From NCBI RefSeq assembly GCF_020035535.1, contig NZ_CP083349.1:3603501-3667500 (forward strand): 64,000 bases of DNA, read 5' to 3'. Position numbers and translations under genes: made by a program. Of this stretch, positions 57,967 through 64,000 are shown one piece after another (position 1 is the first letter of the stretch; every line of letters starts with the position of its first letter). Source of the stretch: Ensifer adhaerens (lineage in GTDB: Bacteria; Pseudomonadota; Alphaproteobacteria; Rhizobiales; Rhizobiaceae). The notes under the pieces were generated by a model. The model had not been told where the DNA came from, did not search any database, and worked only from the letters and a program-made list of their open reading frames with translations.

Positions 57967-58472
57967 CGCAAGGCTCCGGACTTACCCTCGGGCTTCTCGC
58001 CAGTTTCCTTGCCGGCGAGACACGGATCAAGCTCACGCAAGTTGTCGCGCAAGATGCGCAAATTGGCGCAGAGAACCTCGCGAGTCGCCTCGTCAAGTCC
58101 TGCGGTATAGGCGTTCATCATCTCCCTGAGCCCCGTCATCAGCTCTGTGAGCAGCGGACCGGCCTTTTCGGTGATGACGACGTTCTTGGCGCGGCGATCC
58201 GCCGGATCCGGCACGCGGGCAACAAGGCCCATTGCTTCCAGCCGGTCGAGATAGGCCGAAAGCGTCATCGGCTCGATGCCCATGCGGGTGGCGATTTCGG
58301 CCTGCTTGATGCCCTCGGTGAGCGCCACCTGGATCAGCGTGCGCGCCTCGCCGGGCGTGATGCCCAGATCCATGGCATTGACCTTGCGGTCAAAGGCCCC
58401 GCGCAACAGGCGCGAGACATCGGTCAGAAGCATTCCAATGGTTTCGGATTCGAGTTTGAATGGCATCAGCAT
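57963..58472 (-). CDS. MarR-family regulator of the adjacent efflux gene
   Basis: This 169-residue winged-helix repressor has an N-terminal dimer helix (SETIGMLLTDVSRLLRGAFD), TPGEARTLIQVAL, helix-turn-helix KQAEIATRMGIEPMTLSAYLDRLEAMGLV and wing DPADRRAKNVVIT. The last 25 residues are a Glu/Lys-rich tail. ATG 58472 and 58466 are possible starts, neither with a strong ribosome site. The first gene of a two-gene operon, it begins 7 bases from a large palindrome, which implies autoregulation. Confidence 0.92.
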   Translation of the reverse strand: MLMPFKLESETIGMLLTDVSRLLRGAFDRKVNAMDLGITPGEARTLIQVALTEGIKQAEIATRMGIEPMTLSAYLDRLEAMGLVARVPDPADRRAKNVVITEKAGPLLTELMTGLREMMNAYTAGLDEATREVLCANLRILRDNLRELDPCLAGKETGEKPEGKSGALR

Positions 58473-58478
58473 CGTTCA

Positions 58479-58515
58479 CAAATGATATAATAAGTTTTAC
58501 TTATCATATCATTTG
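58479..58515. promoter_or_regulatory. MarR operator palindrome with embedded promoter sequence
   Basis: CAAATGATATAATAAG and CTTATCATATCATTTG are 16-base inverted arms with 15 of 16 matching and a 5-base spacer, in an AT-rich island within high-GC DNA. On the minus strand the arm includes a -10-like TATTATA. Position just upstream of marR fits an autoregulatory site. Confidence 0.85.
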
Positions 58516-58544
58516 ATGCCATTCAACGCACCAGTGGCTGTGGC

Positions 58545-60371
58545 TTAGCCCTCGAGCTCCTCACGCAGCATTTCGAGTTCCAGCCATTCCTCTTCCATGC
58601 GGGCAAGATCCGCACGAAGTTTCTCCAGTTCCTGCGCGAGCTTCGCAAAAGCATTTGGATCTTTTGTGAAAAGGTTGGGATCGGCCATCTTTTCTTCGCG
58701 CTTGGCGGCCTCGGCCTCCGCCTTGGCAATTTCCTTCGGCAGATTTTCAAGCGCGAATTTCTGCTTGTAGGAAAGCTTGCCCTTGGCCGCCTTCGGCGCT
58801 TCGGCGGCGGGCGCAGCTGCATCAGCCTTGGCCTTTTCCGCCTTTTCGGCCCTGCGCTTCTCTTCAATCGCACCCTTGCGCTGCGTCATCATGTCGGAAT
58901 AACCGCCGGCATATTCGATCCAGCGTCCATCCGGCGCATCCGGGTTCGCCGGCGCGATCGTCGAGGTGACGGTGCGGTCGAGGAAGTCACGGTCGTGGCT
59001 GACGAGGATGACCGTTCCGGCAAACCCGGCGACAATCTCCTGCAGGAGGTCGAGCGTTTCGATGTCGAGGTCGTTGGTCGGCTCGTCGAGGATCAGAAGA
59101 TTCGTCGCCCGCGCCAGGATGCGCGCCAGCATCAGCCTTGCCCGCTCGCCGCCCGAGAGCTCACGGATCGGCGTGCGTGCCTGCTCCGGCTGGAACAGGA
59201 AATCCTTCATGTAGCCGGTGACGTGGCGCTGTTCGCCATTGACCAGCAGGCTCTCGCCGCGCCCGTCCGTCAGGTAATGCGCCAGCGTGTCGTCCAGATT
59301 GAGATCTTCGCGCTTCTGGTCGAGTGTCGCCATTTCGAGATTGGTGCCGAGCTTGACCGTACCGGTATCCGGCTCGGTCTGACCGGTCAGCATTTTCAGG
59401 AGCGTCGTCTTGCCGGCACCGTTCGGACCGACAAGACCGATACGGTCGCCCCGATGCACCCGGATCGAAAAGGGCGCAACGATGGTGCGGTCCCCATAGG
59501 CCTTGCTGATCTTCTCGGCCTCGATCACCAGCTTACCCGATTCCTTGGCGTCGGCGGCCGTCGCCTGCACTGTCCCCTGCGGCCCCTTGTGGCCGCGATA
59601 GACGGCCCGCATATTCTGCAGCTCGCCGAGGCGACGCATGTTGCGCTTGCGCCGGGCCGTCACGCCGTAGCGCAGCCAGTGCTCCTCGCGCTCGATCGCC
59701 TTGCCGAGCTTGTGCTGTTCCAGCTCTTCGGCCTCAAGCACCTCGTCGCGCCACGCCTCGAAATGGCCAAAACCGCGATCGAGCCGGCGCGACTGGCCGC
59801 GATCGAGCCAGACGGTGGCCGTCGACACCTTCTCCAGAAAGCGCCGGTCGTGCGAGATCAAGACGAGCGCCGAGCGGCTGCGGGTCAGTTCGTCTTCCAG
59901 CCATTCGATCGTCGGCAGATCGAGATGGTTGGTCGGCTCGTCGAGCAGCAGGATATCCGGCTCCGGCGCCATGACGCGGGCGAGCGCTGCCCGGCGCGCT
60001 TCGCCGCCCGAGAGCTGCTTCGGGTCCTCTTCGCCTGTCAGCCCCAGATGCTGCAGCAGATAGGCGACGCGAAACGGGTCGTCGCTCGGCCCCAGGCCCG
60101 CCTCGGCATAGGCCTGCACCGTGTCGTAGCCGTCGAAATCCGGCGCCTGGTGCAGATAGCGGATGGTCGCCGACGGATGACGGAACACCTCGCCCGACTG
60201 CGCCTCTGCAAGCCCGGCGGCGATCTTCATCAGCGTCGACTTGCCCGAGCCGTTGCGCCCGACCAGGCAGATGCGGTCACCCGGCTCCACTTGCAGGTTC
60301 GCGCCGGCCAGAAGCGGCGTGCCGCCAAAGGTAAGGAAGATATCGTCGAGTTTCAGAATGGGAGGCGCCAA
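58545..60371 (-). CDS. ABC-F family ATPase (Uup-like)
   Basis: This 608-residue soluble tandem ABC protein has two full ATPase domains (GRNGSGKST with LSGGEARRAAL, and GPNGAGKTT with LSGGERARLMLA), an interdomain linker (WLRYGVTARRKRNMRRL) and a coiled-coil C-terminal domain (about 535-608). There are no membrane segments. Uup acts at the ribosome and in DNA-damage tolerance; other ABC-F proteins protect ribosomes. It ends 3' of the marR palindrome and starts 4 bases after the thiamine pyrophosphokinase gene, so the two are likely cotranscribed. Confidence 0.93.
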   Translation of the reverse strand: MAPPILKLDDIFLTFGGTPLLAGANLQVEPGDRICLVGRNGSGKSTLMKIAAGLAEAQSGEVFRHPSATIRYLHQAPDFDGYDTVQAYAEAGLGPSDDPFRVAYLLQHLGLTGEEDPKQLSGGEARRAALARVMAPEPDILLLDEPTNHLDLPTIEWLEDELTRSRSALVLISHDRRFLEKVSTATVWLDRGQSRRLDRGFGHFEAWRDEVLEAEELEQHKLGKAIEREEHWLRYGVTARRKRNMRRLGELQNMRAVYRGHKGPQGTVQATAADAKESGKLVIEAEKISKAYGDRTIVAPFSIRVHRGDRIGLVGPNGAGKTTLLKMLTGQTEPDTGTVKLGTNLEMATLDQKREDLNLDDTLAHYLTDGRGESLLVNGEQRHVTGYMKDFLFQPEQARTPIRELSGGERARLMLARILARATNLLILDEPTNDLDIETLDLLQEIVAGFAGTVILVSHDRDFLDRTVTSTIAPANPDAPDGRWIEYAGGYSDMMTQRKGAIEEKRRAEKAEKAKADAAAPAAEAPKAAKGKLSYKQKFALENLPKEIAKAEAEAAKREEKMADPNLFTKDPNAFAKLAQELEKLRADLARMEEEWLELEMLREELEG

Positions 60372-60374
60372 GGC

Positions 60375-61025
60375 TCAGGCTCCGGAAAGATCATAGGGGC
60401 GGGCAAGCACGATGGCGCGACCGCTCTTGAGAGTGAAGCGAAGGGGACCCTCCGCAACGTTGGAAACGGTTCGGGACGAGCCGAACGGCAGGGTGAAATC
60501 GTCGAGCGGATAGCGCGCATTGACGATCGAAAGGCCGGTAAGTTCGGTCAGACCTAGCACCGAGAAGAGGCAACCCTTCGGCAGGTCGAGCTCGAGCGGA
60601 CCGGCAAGCAGCGGATAGGCCTCTTCCTCGCCCGAGGTCATCAGCACCGGAAGCCCACGCTCGGCAAGGGCGACAGCATGCAGCAGATGCATGAAGGCGT
60701 GGTCGCTGCGGGTGCCGCCGAGCGCGCCCGCGAAAATCAGCCGATCGGCGCCGCGCGATAGCGCTGCCTCAACCGCGATCTCGCCATCCGTCGCCGCCTT
60801 TGCCGCCGGATAGGGCTCGCGTGGAACGGAGGCGAACTCGGAAAGCAACGCGTCTTCGGTCGAATCGAAATCGCCGACCCAGACATCGGGTACGACGCCG
60901 AGCAAACGGGCATGGCGCATGCCGCCGTCAGCTGCAACGAAGCGGCTTCCGCTCAGCTGTCGTGTCAGCCGGTCGGTCAGCGAAAGGGCGCCGCCAAGCA
61001 GAATGGTGAAGGTCGATCGAGCCAT
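60375..61025 (-). CDS. thiN: thiamine pyrophosphokinase
   Basis: A 216-residue TPK making thiamine diphosphate from thiamine and ATP. The N-terminal catalytic domain has FVAADGGMRHARLLGVVPDVWVGDFDS with the DFDS metal site, followed by EIAVEAAL and GALGGTRSDHAFMHL. The C-terminal beta domain binds thiamine. ATG 61025 aligns with the family start; ATG 61037 adds four residues. The TPP-riboswitch-controlled thiB-thiP transporter lies 0.9 kb away on the opposite strand. Confidence 0.9.
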   Translation of the reverse strand: MARSTFTILLGGALSLTDRLTRQLSGSRFVAADGGMRHARLLGVVPDVWVGDFDSTEDALLSEFASVPREPYPAAKAATDGEIAVEAALSRGADRLIFAGALGGTRSDHAFMHLLHAVALAERGLPVLMTSGEEEAYPLLAGPLELDLPKGCLFSVLGLTELTGLSIVNARYPLDDFTLPFGSSRTVSNVAEGPLRFTLKSGRAIVLARPYDLSGA

Positions 61026-61109
61026 GGCAAAGCCCATAGCGCAAAGGACCGCGGAAGGAAAACGAAGAAAACCGTTGGACGACCGGTTCTCGAAATTTTG
61101 CTGAAGCCG

Positions 61110-61595
61110 TCAGTGCCCTTCCGGCACCGGATCTGGAAACAGCATGCCGGCATAGATGCCCGGGGTCGAATCCGGAATCTCGAACGCACCGGCTACCCGC
61201 TCGTAGAACTTCGCCGGTCCGACGCCGCCGATGACTGCATAGCCATAGCCGGCCTCGCGCATCGCCGTCAGGCTGGCGATCAGCAGCGCCTCGCCAATCC
61301 CCTGGCCGCGCATGCCTTCATCGACGCCAGTCGGACCGAAGAAGCCGAGCGCGGTCACGTCGTGGCACGCAAAGCCGACGATCTTTTCCTCGTGCACCGC
61401 GACATGCATGCGCGTCGGGGTGGAAGAGAAGGCCGCTTCCGCCTCGCCCGCCCAGCCGGCACCAAAGGTCTTCTCGATCCAGGAGACGACCAGGCGGCGC
61501 TCCGGCGCCATGGCACGGCGAATGCTGATACCCGCTCCAAGCCTCGACTGAGGGTGAGACGGCAGGGCGTAAAGTCGAACGAGCATATCTGGCAT
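61110..61595 (-). CDS. GNAT-family N-acetyltransferase
   Basis: This 161-residue acetyltransferase has an acetyl-CoA loop GMRGQGIGEALL preceded by a GPTGVDEG segment and a late YAVIGGVGPAKFYERV motif. Substrate is unknown. ATG 61595 follows GAGGAA. It lies between thiN and the TPP riboswitch, divergent from thiB; a role in thiamine metabolism is not indicated by sequence. Confidence 0.85.
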   Translation of the reverse strand: MPDMLVRLYALPSHPQSRLGAGISIRRAMAPERRLVVSWIEKTFGAGWAGEAEAAFSSTPTRMHVAVHEEKIVGFACHDVTALGFFGPTGVDEGMRGQGIGEALLIASLTAMREAGYGYAVIGGVGPAKFYERVAGAFEIPDSTPGIYAGMLFPDPVPEGH

Positions 61596-61741
61596 GGCGT
61601 TTCCTCCTCGCTGCAGTGGTGTAGCGCAGTTGGCGGCTTACGCAAATACGAGCCAATGCCCCGCTCCAAGGCGCCACTTTCGGCTCCCCCCAAACATCGC
61701 TTGCCATGGAACCAGCGTGGCGGTAAATCTTTTGCCGCTCT

Positions 61742-61838
61742 AACGGGGTGCCTCCCGACCGCATAGCGGCCGGAGGCTGAGAGGCGTGCAACGCCAACCC
61801 GCGGAACCTGATCCGGCTCATACCGGCGGAGGGATTAG
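61742..61838 (+). ncRNA. TPP riboswitch (THI element)
   Basis: The conserved core is readable in order: GGGGTGCC, then GGCTGAGAG, ACCC, GAACCTGATCCGG, ATACCGGCG and GAGGGA. These are the thiamine-diphosphate-binding helices. It lies about 60 bases ahead of thiB and should turn off thiB-thiP expression at high TPP. No long T-run hairpin follows, so control may act at translation initiation. Confidence 0.96.
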
Positions 61839-61900
61839 ACGCGATCGGATCGATACGCCCTTTTCCCATGCAACAACGAACTTTGGGAGAGGTGCCTGCC

Positions 61901-62929
61901 ATGTCCAATTTATCGCAACACAAACTGTTTAGCCGGCTAGCTCTGGCTGCTACCGCAAGTCTCGTCTTCGCCCACCATGCAACGGCAGCCGACAAGACGC
62001 TGACGGTCTATACCTATGAGAGCTTCATCACCGAATGGGGCCCGGGCGCCAAGGTGGCGGAAGCCTTCGAAAAGACCTGCGAGTGCAAGGTCAATTATGT
62101 CGGCGTCGCCGATGGTGTCGAATTGCTCACCCGCCTGAAGCTCGAAGGCGACGCCTCGAAGGCCGACATCGTGCTCGGCCTCGATACCAACCTCGTGGCG
62201 GAAGCCAAGGCGACCGGCTTCTTCGCGCCGCACGGCGTCGATGCCAAGGAGCTGAAGGTTCCGGGCGGCTTCTCCGACGATACCTTCCTTCCCTATGATT
62301 ACGGCCACTTCGCCGTCGTCTACGATACCGAAACGTTGAAGACGCCACCGAAGAGTCTGAAGGAGCTCGTCGAAGGCGACCCGTCACAGAAGATCGTCAT
62401 CGAGGACCCGCGCACCTCGACGCCGGGCCTCGGCCTGCTGCTCTGGGTCAAGGCCGTCTATGGCGACGAGGCCGGCGCTGCCTGGGCTAAGCTCAAGGAC
62501 CGCGTTCTGACCGTCACTCCCGGCTGGTCGGAAGCGTACGGCCTCTTCACCAAGGGCGAAGCACCGATGGTGCTCTCCTACACCACCTCGCCGGCCTATC
62601 ACATGGTCGCGGAAAACACCGAGCGCTACCAGGCGGCGGCCTTCTCCGAAGGCCACTACATCCAGATCGAAGTCGCCGGCATGACCAAGCATGCCAAGGA
62701 GCCGGACCTGGCAAAACAGTTCCTGAGCTTCATGACCGGGCCGGAGTTCCAGTCGATCATCCCGACGACCAACTGGATGATGCCGGTCGGCGTCACCAGC
62801 GAGCCGCTGCCGGATGCCTTCAACAAGCTGGTCAATCCGGAGAAGACCTTCCTGCTGCCGTCGGAAGAAGTCGCGAAGAACCGCAAGGCCTGGATCGACG
62901 AATGGCTTGCCGGCATGAGCAAGAGCTGA
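61901..62929 (+). CDS. thiB: thiamine ABC transporter substrate-binding protein
   Basis: This 342-residue periplasmic protein binds thiamine and its phosphates. A signal peptide ([17 protein letters not shown]) precedes [37 protein letters not shown] and [12 protein letters not shown] are family features. ATG 61901 follows GGGAGAGG at 8 bases. It sits directly behind the TPP riboswitch and is followed by thiP. Confidence 0.95.
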   Translation: MSNLSQHKLFSRLALAATASLVFAHHATAADKTLTVYTYESFITEWGPGAKVAEAFEKTCECKVNYVGVADGVELLTRLKLEGDASKADIVLGLDTNLVAEAKATGFFAPHGVDAKELKVPGGFSDDTFLPYDYGHFAVVYDTETLKTPPKSLKELVEGDPSQKIVIEDPRTSTPGLGLLLWVKAVYGDEAGAAWAKLKDRVLTVTPGWSEAYGLFTKGEAPMVLSYTTSPAYHMVAENTERYQAAAFSEGHYIQIEVAGMTKHAKEPDLAKQFLSFMTGPEFQSIIPTTNWMMPVGVTSEPLPDAFNKLVNPEKTFLLPSEEVAKNRKAWIDEWLAGMSKS

Positions 62930-62936
62930 GGCCGGA

Positions 62937-64000
62937 TTGTTCGCACTGCGCGAAAACCGCATGACTGTTGTCGCCGGGGCGCTCTGCCTCGGCGCCTTCC
63001 TGCTCTTCGTCGGCCTGGCGATCGTAGCCTTGCTCGCCCAAACCGGCGGCACGAACGAAGGCAACCTGTTCGACGCCTATATCTGGCGCGTCACCCGCTT
63101 CACGCTGCTGCAGGCAACCCTTTCGACGCTCCTGTCGATGCTGTTCGCCATTCCTGTGGCGCGGGCGCTGGCGCGGCGGCCCCGGTTCTTCGGTCGTATC
63201 TGGCTGTTGCGGCTTATGGCGCTGCCACTCGGCCTGCCCGTTCTCGTCGGCGCGCTCGGTCTGATCGAGATCTGGGGACGCCAGGGCTTCTTCAACTCCG
63301 GCCTGCGCTGGCTCGGCCTCGAGCAACCAATCAGCATCTATGGCCTGTTCGGCATCCTGCTCGCGCATGTCTTCTTCAACATGCCGCTGGCAGCACGCCT
63401 GTTCCTGGCCGGGCTTGAACGTATTCCCGCCGAATACTGGCGCAGCGCCGCCAATCTCGGCATGCCCTCCCGTGCGCTATTCCGCTTTATTGAATGGCCT
63501 GTCCTGCGTGGCTTGCTGCCGGGCGCGGCCGGCCTCGTCTTCATGCTCTGCGCCACCAGCTTCACGCTCGTGCTGACGCTTGGCGGCGGTCCTGCGGCTA
63601 GCACCATCGAGGTCGCGATCTACCAGGCCCTGCGCTTCGATTTCGACCCACCGCGTGCGATCGCGCTATCCGGGCTGCAGATCGCCATGACCGGCGCCCT
63701 GCTCCTCATTCTGCGACGTCTGGCAACGGAGCCGGAAGAGGGCGTGACCGGCGGTCGCGCGGTTCGCCGCTTCGATGGCGCAAGGCCCGTCGCACGGCTA
63801 AACGATAGCGCCTGGATCATCCTCGCACTGCTCTTCCTCATTGCCCCGTTGATCGCGGTCGTCGTCTCGGGCCTGCAGGCCGATCTCCTCAAGCTTGCGC
63901 GCGATCCGAACGTGCATCGGGCACTGGTGACGAGCGCTTCGATCGCGCTTGCCTCGGCGCTCGCCTCCGTCGCCATGGCAGCCGTGATGATCCGTGCTGC
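62937..64000 (+). CDS. thiP: thiamine ABC transporter permease (partial, runs off the right edge)
   Basis: The first about 354 codons of ThiP are in the window. This is a double-length permease with two binding-protein-dependent transport modules, normally about 530 residues. The first module includes RFTLLQATLSTLLSMLFAIPV and the coupling loop EYWRSAANLGMPSRALFRF; a second begins near 63810. TTG 62937 follows GAGG closely and gives MFALRENRM; ATG 62961 is the alternative start. The ATPase thiQ would be expected beyond the window. Confidence 0.93.
   Translation, partial: MFALRENRMTVVAGALCLGAFLLFVGLAIVALLAQTGGTNEGNLFDAYIWRVTRFTLLQATLSTLLSMLFAIPVARALARRPRFFGRIWLLRLMALPLGLPVLVGALGLIEIWGRQGFFNSGLRWLGLEQPISIYGLFGILLAHVFFNMPLAARLFLAGLERIPAEYWRSAANLGMPSRALFRFIEWPVLRGLLPGAAGLVFMLCATSFTLVLTLGGGPAASTIEVAIYQALRFDFDPPRAIALSGLQIAMTGALLLILRRLATEPEEGVTGGRAVRRFDGARPVARLNDSAWIILALLFLIAPLIAVVVSGLQADLLKLARDPNVHRALVTSASIALASALASVAMAAVMIRA

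Overview
The window is about 64 kb of GC-rich chromosome from an alphaproteobacterium. Gene content and order point to the Rhizobiaceae, most likely the Ensifer/Sinorhizobium group. The evidence is the trx–LON–Trm112–ubiH–tesB–glnK–amtB–ftsK–lolA–xth run, a ccmABCDG cluster beside acnA, ialB beside rlmN, DUF2794, DUF2585 and DUF1223 families, and RIME-like intergenic palindromes. The genus is an inference. Almost everything here is core chromosome. I see no phage, insertion sequence, CRISPR array, toxin-antitoxin pair or recognisable defence system.

Layout. 0.2-4.7 kb: tRNA-Gly, a YbaK-type tRNA-editing protein, a CnoX-like thioredoxin, a LON-domain protein, a Trm112-like protein and a UbiH-type hydroxylase. 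4.7-12.3 kb: tesB, the sigma-54-type glnK-amtB ammonium operon, ftsK behind a CtrA-type box, lolA and exonuclease III. 12.3-17.2 kb: a siderophore receptor behind an iron-responsive box, the cNMP-binding/CenR-like regulator pair, a frameshifted L,D-transpeptidase and SixA. 17.3-26.1 kb: leuC, an amino-acid ABC pair without an ATPase, and the ribosome/SRP cluster ffh–chorismate mutase–rpsP–rimM–trmD, then rplS, with a TSUP transporter between trmD and rplS on the opposite strand. 26.3-33.2 kb: a MarR regulator divergent from a metallo-hydrolase, then dapF–mtaB–ftsY–yciB–DUF2585. 33.5-39.5 kb: cytochrome c maturation genes ccmABCDG divergent from acnA. 39.7-51.4 kb: secreted and hypothetical proteins, a Bax-inhibitor-1 protein, a YbbA/YbbP-like exporter divergent from a TesA esterase, thpR, a tyrosine phosphatase, phhB, ialB and rlmN. 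51.6-64 kb: a TrpX-type ABC transporter, a LysE exporter, argG, a MarR-controlled Bcr/CflA efflux pump, an ABC-F ATPase, thiamine pyrophosphokinase and a TPP riboswitch ahead of thiB-thiP. thiP runs off the right edge.

Working connections. Both halves of the SRP targeting pathway (Ffh and FtsY) lie here, with two ribosomal proteins and several RNA-modification enzymes (TrmD, MtaB, RlmN, RimM). Regulatory signals readable from sequence are a -24/-12 promoter at glnK, TTAA-N7-TTAA boxes at ftsK and thpR, a TGA-N9-TCA iron box at the siderophore receptor, a near-perfect palindrome at the efflux marR, and a THI element at thiB.

I did not find a clearly undescribed multigene system. The most useful leads are the single-base frameshift in the L,D-transpeptidase, the palindromic operator of the efflux pump, the CtrA-type box ahead of thpR, the orphan minus-strand terminator-like hairpin ahead of lolA, and the matching Ala/Glu-rich tails on S16 and L19.
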